60,162 nucleotides of DNA from Caballeronia cordobensis (GTDB lineage Bacteria; Pseudomonadota; Gammaproteobacteria; Burkholderiales; Burkholderiaceae): assembly GCF_001544575.2 (NCBI RefSeq), contig NZ_FCNY02000031.1:1-60162 (forward strand), given 5' to 3'. The notes beneath the pieces are model-generated. The model was not told the DNA's origin. It worked only from the letters and a program-made list of their open reading frames with translations, and searched no databases. The position numbers and the translations under genes are program-made. Shown piece by piece: positions 49,072-56,522 of this stretch (the first letter of the stretch is position 1; every line of letters starts with the position of its first letter).

Positions 49072-49730
49072 TGCAAACCGCCCTGATGATTTCGGCCGCA
49101 TTGTCGTGGGCCGCTTTGCTCGCGCTCGGCGCGATCTGTCTCGCACTCGTTCGCCAAGTCGGCATTCTCTATGAACGCATGATGCCCGCGGGCGCGCTCA
49201 TGATCGACAAAGGCCCGGCCGTCGGCACCATTGCACCGGTCTTCGAGCTCGGCGATATCGCCGGCCGCGCCGTGAAGGTGGGCGGCTTGTCCAACTCCAA
49301 GCGCAACACGCTCGTGTTCTTCCTGTCGCCGAGCTGCCCCGTGTGCAAGAAGCTGCTGCCCTTGCTGCCGTCGATCCAGGCACGCGAAGGCGCGACCGAC
49401 ATCGTGCTCGCGAGCGATGGCGATTTCGCGGAGCATGCCGCGTTCTATCGCAAGGCGGGCCTCTCGCAATACCCGTATGTGCTGTCGCAGGAACTCGGCC
49501 TCTCTTATCAGATCGGCAAGCTGCCTTATGCGGTGTTGCTCGACGAAGAAGGCAAAGTGCGCGCGAAGGGTCTCGTGAATACGCGCGAGCATCTGGAAAG
49601 CCTGTTCGAAGCGAAGGAGCGCGGTGTTGCATCGCTGCAGGAATTCGTGCACGGCAAGCACGACGATCACGCGCATCACGACCATCACGACCATCACGAC
49701 CATGAAGGCCAAGTCGGGCAGCACGCCTGA
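49068..49730 (+). CDS. mauD: MauD thioredoxin-like protein for light-chain disulfide formation
   Basis: Membrane-anchored periplasmic thioredoxin-fold protein of 220 residues. The N-terminal anchor is at 5-30, and the redox pair is C90-P-V-C93 in SPSCPVCKKLLPLL, as in MauD. It is required for correct disulfides in the light chain. The C-terminus ends with a histidine-rich tail (about 197-213, repeated HDHH) that may bind metal, an addition not typical of MauD. Start ATG 49068 overlaps the mauE stop in ATGA. The light-chain gene follows 39 bases on. Confidence 0.9.
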   Translation: MMQTALMISAALSWAALLALGAICLALVRQVGILYERMMPAGALMIDKGPAVGTIAPVFELGDIAGRAVKVGGLSNSKRNTLVFFLSPSCPVCKKLLPLLPSIQAREGATDIVLASDGDFAEHAAFYRKAGLSQYPYVLSQELGLSYQIGKLPYAVLLDEEGKVRAKGLVNTREHLESLFEAKERGVASLQEFVHGKHDDHAHHDHHDHHDHEGQVGQHA

Positions 49731-49769
49731 AGACGCCGATAAATCATTCATTCCTACAGGTGAGCGTCC

Positions 49770-50291
49770 ATGAAATGGCTGGATTCATTCTTCGAACATA
49801 AAGCGCGCGGTGTCGCGCAGCACAGCTCGCGGCGCAGCGCGATGGCGAAGCTCGGCAAGGTGTTGGTCGGATCGGCGATGGTGCCGTTGTTGCCGGTGGA
49901 CCGCACCGCCTATGCGACGGAACCGAAGAAGCCGGGGTCATCGGCAAGCGACGATCCGCTGAGCTGCGATTACTGGAAGTATTGCGCGATCGACGGCTGG
50001 CTTTGCAGCTGTTGCGGCGGCACGTCGAGCAGTTGCCCGCCGGGCACGACGCCTTCGCCGATCACGTGGATCGGCACATGCCGCAATCCGCACGACGGCT
50101 CCGATTACATCGTGTCGTACAACGACTGCTGCGGCAAGACGAGTTGCGGACGCTGCTTCTGCAATCGCAACGAACGCGAAAAGCCGCTCTACAAGCTGTC
50201 GCTCAATAACGACATCAACTGGTGCATGGCGAACGGCAATTCGAATTACCACTGCTCGGTATCGGTCCTGTTGGGAGCGGCAACGCAATGA
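49770..50291 (+). CDS. aauA: Aromatic amine dehydrogenase light (beta) chain with TTQ cofactor
   Basis: Catalytic subunit carrying tryptophan tryptophylquinone, 173 residues. A twin-arginine-type signal (SSRRSAMAKLGKVLVGSAMV, about 19-38) suits export of the folded chain. TTQ would form from W100 (SPITWIGTC) and W151 (NDINWCMANG), 51 residues apart as in known enzymes; D119 in YNDCCG is the equivalent of the maturation aspartate. The mature part has 14 cysteines, including CSCCGG and CGRCFC, which matches aralkylamine rather than methylamine dehydrogenase (12 cysteines). The stop overlaps the first cytochrome gene. Confidence 0.94.
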   Translation: MKWLDSFFEHKARGVAQHSSRRSAMAKLGKVLVGSAMVPLLPVDRTAYATEPKKPGSSASDDPLSCDYWKYCAIDGWLCSCCGGTSSSCPPGTTPSPITWIGTCRNPHDGSDYIVSYNDCCGKTSCGRCFCNRNEREKPLYKLSLNNDINWCMANGNSNYHCSVSVLLGAATQ

Positions 50292-50773
50292 AGACGGCAC
50301 GTGTATGGATGACGGCGCTCGTCGCGGGCGCCATGAGTCTCGCATCGCAGGGATTCGCGCAAACGGTGCATTATCCCGGCGGCAAATCGTCGTTCGACGG
50401 CAAATGCGCGGTCTGTCATCAGGCGGGCGGCAAGGGCATGGACGGACTTGCGCCGCCGCTCGTCGACTATCCGGGCAAGTATGCGGGTTCACCCGAGGGC
50501 CGCGCGCAATTGGGCCATACGGTGATGTACGGCATGTTCGGCCCGATCAAGGTCAAGGAGAAGAGCTACAACTTCAAGATGCCGAGTTTCGCGTCGCTGT
50601 CGGACGAAGAGATCGCCGATGTGCTGAATTACGTCGTGTTCGATCTGAACGCGCAGCACGGTTCGGCCAAGCCTTTCGATGCCGCCGAAGTGAAGGCATG
50701 GCGCGCGGCGCCGCTCGATCAGACCGCGGTGCATCAGCGGCGCGACGCGGTCGTGAAGGGCCTCGGGCTATGA
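50288..50773 (+). CDS. Periplasmic monohaem cytochrome c (amine dehydrogenase operon, first)
   Basis: Exported class I cytochrome c of 161 residues. The signal peptide is at 1-25 (ending GFAQ), the haem site is C40-A-V-C43-H44, and the axial methionine is likely in FKMPSFASLSDEEIADVLNYV. Start ATG 50288 overlaps the aauA stop in ATGA and the second cytochrome gene overlaps its stop, so the chain is tightly coupled. It probably takes electrons from the amine dehydrogenase towards oxidase. With a single haem motif it is not MauG. Confidence 0.9.
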   Translation: MKTARVWMTALVAGAMSLASQGFAQTVHYPGGKSSFDGKCAVCHQAGGKGMDGLAPPLVDYPGKYAGSPEGRAQLGHTVMYGMFGPIKVKEKSYNFKMPSFASLSDEEIADVLNYVVFDLNAQHGSAKPFDAAEVKAWRAAPLDQTAVHQRRDAVVKGLGL

Positions 50774-51228
50774 AGCCGCGCGCGGTCATCGCCGCCGCGA
50801 TGCTCGCCGCGCTCGGCTCGGCGGCTGCTTCGCAGGCACAGGCGCAGGACGCGGCGCGTGCGCGTCAGGATTGGGTGCTCAATTGCATGGGATGCCATAC
50901 CGCCGATGGCTCGGGCATTCCCGGCAAGGTGCCGCCATTGCGCGAATCGCTCGGGCATTTCGTCTCGCTGCCGGAAGGCCGGACGTTCGTGATGCGCGTG
51001 CCCGGCGCGGCCAATTCGGCATTGAACGACGCGGACCTCGCGAACGTTCTGAACTGGCTGCTCACGACGATGAACGAGCAATCGCGGCCCGCATCGTTCA
51101 GGCCTTATACGGCGGAAGAGATCGCGGCGCACCGCCGTCCCGCGCTCACCGATGTCGCGCGCACCCGCACGAAGCTCGTGAAGGAATTGCAGGAGAACGG
51201 CGTGAACGCCGTCCCGGAACATTACTAG
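50770..51228 (+). CDS. Periplasmic monohaem cytochrome c (second)
   Basis: Exported cytochrome of 152 residues with a signal peptide (1-26, ending AQAQ) and one haem motif, C39-M-G-C42-H43. The axial methionine is probably in VMRVPGAANSALNDADLANVLNWLL. The ATG overlaps the previous stop. The long C-terminal region (about 105-152) is charged and outside the usual fold. It may relay electrons from the amine dehydrogenase or help TTQ maturation; sequence does not decide. The aldehyde dehydrogenase gene follows after 11 bases. Confidence 0.88.
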   Translation: MKPRAVIAAAMLAALGSAAASQAQAQDAARARQDWVLNCMGCHTADGSGIPGKVPPLRESLGHFVSLPEGRTFVMRVPGAANSALNDADLANVLNWLLTTMNEQSRPASFRPYTAEEIAAHRRPALTDVARTRTKLVKELQENGVNAVPEHY

Positions 51229-51239
51229 GAGACAAGAAC

Positions 51240-52745
51240 ATGAATGACAGCCAGCATCCTGCGATGCTCGATTCGACGCGCGCGTTTCTCGCGTCGAAAA
51301 AGAAGATGTTGATCGACGGCGCATGGGTCGAAAGCGCAAGCGGCAAGACGCTCGATGTCATCGATCCCGCCGATGGCGAATTGCTCGCACGCGTGCCGAG
51401 CGCGGACGAAACGGATGTGGATCGCGCCGTGCTCGCCGCGCGCCGCGCATTCGACGATTCCGCATGGTCGCGCATGAAGCCGACGGATCGCGAACGTCTG
51501 CTGCTGCGCGTCGCCGATCTGATCGAAGCGAATGCGCGCGAACTCGCGGAGATCGAATCGCTCGACAACGGGAAGCCTGTGACGGTCGCGCAAGGCCTCG
51601 ATGTGTCGATGGCCGCGCAATGCTTCCGCTACATGGCGGGATGGGCGACGAAGATCGAAGGCAGCACGCTCGAAGCCTCGATTCCGTATAGCCCCTCGAA
51701 CGATTTCTTCGGTTATACGCGCAAGGAAGCGGTGGGTGTCGTCGGCGCGATCATTCCGTGGAATTTCCCCTTGCTGATGGCTTCGTGGAAACTCGCGCCC
51801 GCGCTCGCAACCGGCTGCACGGTCGTGCTCAAGCCCGCGGAAGACACGCCGCTGTCGGCGTTGCGTCTTGCGATGCTGATCGAGGAAGCGGGCATCGAAA
51901 AGGGCGTCGTGAACGTGGTCACGGGCCTTGGCCGCACGGCGGGCGCGGCGCTCGCGCGTCATCCCGGCATCGACAAGATCGCGTTCACGGGATCGACCCC
52001 TACCGGCAAGGCTATCGGTCACGCCGCGCTCGATAACATGACGCGCATGTCGCTCGAACTCGGCGGCAAGTCGCCGGTGATCGTGCTGCCGGATGTCGAT
52101 ATCGACAAGGCCGCGGAAGGCGTCGCCAATGCGATCTTCTTCAACTCGGGACAAGTGTGCACGGCAGGCTCGCGCGTCTATGTGCACGACAAGGTATTCG
52201 ATCGCGTGATGGAGCGCGTCGCGGCGATCGCGCAATCCTTGCCGATGGGGCGGGGCCTCGATGCATCGACGCAGATCGGGCCGCTGGTATCGGCACGGCA
52301 GATGGATCGCGTGCTGAGTTATATCGAAGCGGGCCGCGACGAAGGCGCGCGGGCGATCGCGGGCGGCGCGCGCAAGGAAGGCGCGGGCTATTTCGTGAAG
52401 CCGACCGTGCTCGTCGATACCGATCATTCGATGAAGGTCGTGCGCGAGGAAATCTTCGGGCCGGTGCTGGTCGCAATGCCGTTCAACGATATCGACAGCG
52501 TGGTCGCGAAGGCGAACGACACGCCGTATGGCCTCGGCGCGAGCATCTGGTCGAACGATCTTTCGGCGATTCACAAGCTCGTGCCGCGCATCAAGGCGGG
52601 CACGGTGTGGGTCAATTGCCACTCGCTGCTCGATAACGCCATGCCCTTCGGCGGCTTCAAGCAATCGGGCTTCGGGCGCGAACTCGGACGCGCGGTGATC
52701 GACATGTACACCGAAACCAAGTCGGTGCTGATCAACTACGCGTGA
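51240..52745 (+). CDS. NAD-dependent aldehyde dehydrogenase (arylacetaldehyde type)
   Basis: Aldehyde dehydrogenase of 501 residues, similar in length and motifs to phenylacetaldehyde dehydrogenases. The cofactor fold contains PWNFPLLMASWKLAPAL and FTGSTPTGKAIG. Catalytic residues are E273 in SLELGGKSP and C307 in NSGQVCTAGSR. ATG 51240 follows AGGAGA. As the gene after the amine dehydrogenase chain it would oxidise the aldehyde formed (phenylacetaldehyde, 4-hydroxyphenylacetaldehyde or indole-3-acetaldehyde) to the acid. If indole-3-acetate is produced, the iac genes next door can consume it. Confidence 0.9.
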   Translation: MNDSQHPAMLDSTRAFLASKKKMLIDGAWVESASGKTLDVIDPADGELLARVPSADETDVDRAVLAARRAFDDSAWSRMKPTDRERLLLRVADLIEANARELAEIESLDNGKPVTVAQGLDVSMAAQCFRYMAGWATKIEGSTLEASIPYSPSNDFFGYTRKEAVGVVGAIIPWNFPLLMASWKLAPALATGCTVVLKPAEDTPLSALRLAMLIEEAGIEKGVVNVVTGLGRTAGAALARHPGIDKIAFTGSTPTGKAIGHAALDNMTRMSLELGGKSPVIVLPDVDIDKAAEGVANAIFFNSGQVCTAGSRVYVHDKVFDRVMERVAAIAQSLPMGRGLDASTQIGPLVSARQMDRVLSYIEAGRDEGARAIAGGARKEGAGYFVKPTVLVDTDHSMKVVREEIFGPVLVAMPFNDIDSVVAKANDTPYGLGASIWSNDLSAIHKLVPRIKAGTVWVNCHSLLDNAMPFGGFKQSGFGRELGRAVIDMYTETKSVLINYA

Positions 52746-52755
52746 GGACGCTCGC

Positions 52756-53970
52756 ATGATAACTAGAACGATCTCGCGTCAGTTGCTGTCCACGGCGGCG
52801 CTCGCCGTATGCGCGAGCGCATCGGCACAGAGCACGGTGACGCTGTACGGCACCGTCGATGCCGGGCTGACATATACGACCAATCAGCAGTTCACCAACG
52901 CCGACGGCAGCGTCGGCTCGGGGCATAACATCGCGTTTTCGGGCGGCAATTTGGTGCCTTCGCGCTTCGGCTTTCTCGGCGTGGAAGACCTGGGCGGCGG
53001 CCTGCAGGCGAAGTTCAACCTGGAAAACAGCTTCTATACGGGTAGCGGCGGTTTCGTTCAGGGCGGTGCGCTATTCAACCGGCAGGCATGGGTCGGATTG
53101 GCGCAGGAGCAATTCGGCACGCTCTCCTTCGGACGTCAGTACGATTCGTACTCGGATTTCCTCGGCATGTATGTGTCGAGCAATTCATGGGCGACGCTGT
53201 ACGGATCGCATATCGGCGACGTGGATAACCTCAACGAAGCCTTCAACTTCAATAACGCGATCAAGTACACGAGCCCGGACTGGAATGGCTTCTCGGTCGG
53301 CGGCACGTATAGTCTCGGCGGTGTGGCAGGGGACTTCTCGCAACGGCGCGGCTATGCGATTGCCGCGGCTTATACGCGGTTGCCCGTGTCGATCAGCGCG
53401 GGCTATCTGAACTTGCATAATCCGCTCGATGCGGCTTTGGGCGGCACGAATGGCTATATCGGCGATTTCGCCTGCTCGAATCCGACGGCGCTGTATTGCC
53501 AGTTGCAGAACGCGGAAGCATTGAAGGCGTATGGCGCGGGCGCATCGTATGCGATCGGGCCGGCGACCATTGCGCTGACTTATACGCACAGCCGCCTGGA
53601 GCATAGCCAGTATTTCGCCGACAGCGCGAATCCGCAGGGCCGCGATATTGCCTTCGACATCGGCGAAGTGAATCTCACGTATGCGGCGACGCCATTCCTG
53701 CAACTGGGCCTTGCGTATATCTATAACAACGCGAAGCCGGACGGTGGTTCATCGACGCGCTTTCACCAGGTGAACCTCGGCGCGAATTACGCGTTGTCCA
53801 AGCGTACGGCGCTGTATGGCGTCGCGATCATGCAGAAGGCGGTGGGCGCGGGACTCGGCATCGATCCCGCAACGGGCGGGCCGGCGAATTACGCGCAGAT
53901 TCCGAACCTGCCGAACTCGAACAGCGACCGCCAGTTGTCCGTGACGCTTGGCATACGGCATAACTTCTAA
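52756..53970 (+). CDS. Gram-negative trimeric porin (Burkholderia OmpC type)
   Basis: Outer-membrane 16-strand porin of 404 residues. The signal peptide is at 1-24 (ending ASAQ), and the first strand STVTLYGTVDAGLTY and the SRFGFLGVEDLGGGLQAKFNLE and RQAWVGLAQEQFGTLSFGRQYD blocks are typical. It ends with the outer-membrane sorting phenylalanine in GIRHNF. It starts 10 bases after the aldehyde dehydrogenase gene and is followed by a strong terminator, so it closes the amine operon and likely admits the amine substrate. Confidence 0.94.
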   Translation: MITRTISRQLLSTAALAVCASASAQSTVTLYGTVDAGLTYTTNQQFTNADGSVGSGHNIAFSGGNLVPSRFGFLGVEDLGGGLQAKFNLENSFYTGSGGFVQGGALFNRQAWVGLAQEQFGTLSFGRQYDSYSDFLGMYVSSNSWATLYGSHIGDVDNLNEAFNFNNAIKYTSPDWNGFSVGGTYSLGGVAGDFSQRRGYAIAAAYTRLPVSISAGYLNLHNPLDAALGGTNGYIGDFACSNPTALYCQLQNAEALKAYGAGASYAIGPATIALTYTHSRLEHSQYFADSANPQGRDIAFDIGEVNLTYAATPFLQLGLAYIYNNAKPDGGSSTRFHQVNLGANYALSKRTALYGVAIMQKAVGAGLGIDPATGGPANYAQIPNLPNSNSDRQLSVTLGIRHNF

Positions 53971-53992
53971 ACCATCCGAGGGCGTGCTTTTC

Positions 53993-54024
53993 ACCCGGCC
54001 GGGACATTCCCCGCCGGGTTTTTT
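53993..54024 (+). terminator. Rho-independent terminator of the amine dehydrogenase operon
   Basis: ACCCGGC at 53993-53999 pairs with GCCGGGT at 54013-54019 and is followed by TTTTTT (54019-54024), 22 bases past the porin stop. A classic terminator on the + strand. Confidence 0.85.
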
Positions 54025-54109
54025 GCGTTGCATTGCGCTTGCGCAGCGATAAGATTCATCGATACGGCACGCCATAGATGAGCGAGCATCGACGACCTGT
54101 TGCCACTCG

Positions 54110-54595
54110 CTAGGCCTTCGCCTTGCGATAGTGCGCGACATGCAGCGCTTTCACGCGTTCGGCGAAGTCCTCGACGGGACCCTCGACTACGGTATCGTCG
54201 ATGACGTCCTGAATCGCCAGAGCACGCACGCGCCCGGGCTGCGCGCCGAGTTCGGCTCGCCATCGCGTGAACTGCTGCGTGGATGCCGCGTACACGATGC
54301 GCCCCAGACCGACCCACGCGTGCGCCGCCGAGCACATCGGGCAATGCTCGCCGGACGTGTACACGACCGCGTCGCGGCGCTCGGCTTCCGGCACGTTCTC
54401 CGCCGCCCATTTCGCGATTGCGAATTCAGGATGCCGCGTGTGATCGCCGCCGCTCACGCGATTGCGATCTTCGAAAAGCACGCGCCCGTCTTTCGCGACG
54501 AGCATCGAGCCAAAGGGTTCGTCGCCATCGTCGAGCGCTTCCTGCGCGAGTTCGATGCAGCGTAGCAAATGCTTCCGGTCGATATCGTCGATCAT
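54110..54595 (-). CDS. Zinc-dependent nucleoside/purine deaminase-family protein
   Basis: Cytidine/deoxycytidylate deaminase-fold enzyme of 161 residues, closest in look to guanine deaminase or TadA relatives. Zinc and catalytic residues: H55-P-E57 (HPEF, E57 as proton shuttle) and C85-x-x-C88 in EHCPMCSAAH. The N-terminus has ELAQEALDDGDEPFGSMLVAKDGRVL. The substrate is not fixed; a base, nucleoside or pterin is possible. It lies 21 bases after the LysR gene on the same strand and could be co-transcribed with it. Confidence 0.85.
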   Translation of the reverse strand: MIDDIDRKHLLRCIELAQEALDDGDEPFGSMLVAKDGRVLFEDRNRVSGGDHTRHPEFAIAKWAAENVPEAERRDAVVYTSGEHCPMCSAAHAWVGLGRIVYAASTQQFTRWRAELGAQPGRVRALAIQDVIDDTVVEGPVEDFAERVKALHVAHYRKAKA

Positions 54596-54616
54596 GCTAT
54601 GTCCTCCTGTGACGGG

Positions 54617-55525
54617 TTAGCGAAACGCGCGCATCTGCGCGGTCATGAACTGAAGCATCTTGTTCGATGCAACCGATAACCTGCGCCCCGCGCGCGTGAC
54701 GAGATGCGCTTCAGCATCGGCGAGAATGGGATGCGTGATGTCGATCGCGAAAAGATCGCCCGCTTCCATTTCGCTCGTCACGGCGAACGCGGGCAGCACC
54801 GTGATGCCCAGCCCCGATTTTACGAACTGCTTGAGTATGGCGATGGAATTGGTCGTCACCACCGGGTCGAGCCGCAGCTTTTCCGCGTATTCGACGGCCT
54901 GCAACATCTGCCGCGTGCCGTATGAAGCGTGCGTCACCGCGAGCGGATAGCGCGCAAGCTCGTGCACGGTCATCGACTTGTGTTCCTTGCGCGGAAAACT
55001 CGCGCCGACGATCGCCATCATCGGCTGGCGTTTGATGGCGCGCGACACGAGCTTCGGTTCCTGCGGCGGGTTATAGACGAGACCGATCTCGCCTTCGTCT
55101 TCCGAGATCTTGCGGATCACGTCATTGGTGCCGCCGAGATCGAGATTTACCTTGATGCCGGGATATTGCCGGCAGAATTGCTGCATCGGCCCGGAAAGCA
55201 GATCGGACACGAAGCCCTCGCCGAGCACGATGTTCACTTGCCCCGTGCGCAATCCGCGCAATTCCTGAAGACGCGAAAGCAGATCGTCGCGATGCGCGAG
55301 CTGCTCGCGAAAATATTCGATCACGCATTGCCCGGCCTCGGTCGGCTTCACGCCGCGCGCATGGCGTTCGACGAGCGCCGCATCGAGTTCCGTTTCCAGC
55401 AGCCCGATCTGCCGGCTGACCGCCGAAGGCGCGACGTTGAGGTAATCCGCCGCCGCGCGAATCGTGCCGCAGCGCACGGCTTCGAAGAAATAGACGATGC
55501 GGCTGTCGGTGAGGTTGTCCGTCAT
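54617..55525 (-). CDS. LysR-family transcriptional regulator
   Basis: LysR regulator of 302 residues: helix-turn-helix at about 10-65 (FEAVRCGTIRAAADYLNVAPSAVSRQIGLLETELDAAL) and an effector domain with VNIVLGEGFVSDLLSGPMQQFCRQYPGI. It is divergent from a dehydrogenase/aldehyde-dehydrogenase/DUF3100 operon, with a perfect palindrome in the 113-base gap. It probably controls that operon, whose substrate is unknown. Confidence 0.9.
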   Translation of the reverse strand: MTDNLTDSRIVYFFEAVRCGTIRAAADYLNVAPSAVSRQIGLLETELDAALVERHARGVKPTEAGQCVIEYFREQLAHRDDLLSRLQELRGLRTGQVNIVLGEGFVSDLLSGPMQQFCRQYPGIKVNLDLGGTNDVIRKISEDEGEIGLVYNPPQEPKLVSRAIKRQPMMAIVGASFPRKEHKSMTVHELARYPLAVTHASYGTRQMLQAVEYAEKLRLDPVVTTNSIAILKQFVKSGLGITVLPAFAVTSEMEAGDLFAIDITHPILADAEAHLVTRAGRRLSVASNKMLQFMTAQMRAFR

Positions 55526-55536
55526 GGCGCTTGAGT

Positions 55537-55553
55537 GTTCTAAAAATTAGAAC
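55537..55553. promoter_or_regulatory. Perfect LysR-type palindrome
   Basis: GTTCTAAAAATTAGAAC is a 17-base palindrome (7-bp arms, 3-base centre), 12 bases upstream of the LysR start and 86 bases before the dehydrogenase gene. Placement and symmetry fit a regulatory binding site for the adjacent LysR protein. Confidence 0.6.
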
Positions 55554-55638
55554 AAATCCAATATTGGCGTTGATTGATTGTACGGCTTCGGCGGTCGAAT
55601 ATGACGGAACCGCACAACGCATGAGAGGAGCAAGACGG

Positions 55639-56508
55639 ATGAAGACAGTAGGTGTGATCGGCCTGGGGAACATGGGGCGCGGCATGGCGCGCTGCGCGAG
55701 ACGCGGCGGTTTTCGCGTGCTCGGCTTCGATGCGGCGTCGGGTGTCGCAGAAGCGCTGCGGGAAGACGGGATCGAAGCGTGCGCATCGATTGCGGCGATT
55801 GCGAGCGAAGCCGACGTGCTCATTCTCTCGCTGCCGACCTCCGCGATCGTCGAGGAAGTCGTGCTCGGGCAGGGCGGTGTGGCGTCGAGCGGCAAGGCTG
55901 GTCTGATCGTCGTCGATACGACGACCGCCGATCCGAACAGCACAAAGAAAGTGGCCGCGGCGCTCGCCGAATGCAAGATCGGCTTTGTCGACGCGCCCGT
56001 GAGCGGCGGCCCGAAAGGCGCGGCGACCGCCACGATGACGATGGTGCTCGGCGGCTCGGAAGCGGACGTCGCCGCCGTCGAACCGATCCTCGCGGCGATC
56101 AGCGCCAAGCGCGTGCATGTCGGGCCGGTCGGCGCGGGCCATGTGACGAAGATCATCAACAACATGCTGACGGGCGTGCATCTGCTCGCCGCGAGCGAGG
56201 CCGTGCGCGCGGCGCAGGGCGCGGGCGTCGATCCGGAGAAGCTCGTCGAGGCGCTCAACGGCGGATCGGGCCGCAACAGCGCGACGCTCACCAACTATCC
56301 GACGTGGATCTTCAACGGCAAGTTCGACTCCGGCTTCACGATGAAGCTGATGCGCAAGGACGTGCGCCTCGCGATGGCGTTGCTCGACGGACAGCACGAG
56401 AACGCGCCGATCGCGCGCGAAGCAGGGCGCTTGTGGGCGGCGAGCGAGACCAGCATCGGCGATGCGGAGGATTTCAATCGCATCGTGCAGTTCACTGAAT
56501 CGAAGTAA
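55639..56508 (+). CDS. 3-hydroxyisobutyrate dehydrogenase-family oxidoreductase
   Basis: Beta-hydroxyacid dehydrogenase of 289 residues. The cofactor loop GLGNMG is at 9-14, the substrate loop is DAPVSGGPKGA (118-128), and the catalytic lysine K171 is in GHVTKIINNMLTG. Substrates in this family include 3-hydroxyisobutyrate, tartronate semialdehyde, L-threonate and sulfolactaldehyde-type acids; the segment cannot be narrowed. ATG 55639 follows GAGGAG. It leads a three-gene operon with an aldehyde dehydrogenase 14 bases on and a DUF3100 membrane protein. Confidence 0.88.
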   Translation: MKTVGVIGLGNMGRGMARCARRGGFRVLGFDAASGVAEALREDGIEACASIAAIASEADVLILSLPTSAIVEEVVLGQGGVASSGKAGLIVVDTTTADPNSTKKVAAALAECKIGFVDAPVSGGPKGAATATMTMVLGGSEADVAAVEPILAAISAKRVHVGPVGAGHVTKIINNMLTGVHLLAASEAVRAAQGAGVDPEKLVEALNGGSGRNSATLTNYPTWIFNGKFDSGFTMKLMRKDVRLAMALLDGQHENAPIAREAGRLWAASETSIGDAEDFNRIVQFTESK

Positions 56509-56522
56509 CGGGACTCATCGAC

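Noticed and set aside
50288..51228. Reading the two cytochrome genes as a MauG-type dihaem enzyme
   Set aside because: Each has one CxxCH and is about half the needed size; they are separate genes with their own signal peptides.
51225..52757. 510-codon minus-strand frame opposite the aldehyde dehydrogenase
   Set aside because: Shadow frame; the + strand protein has intact catalytic Glu and Cys.
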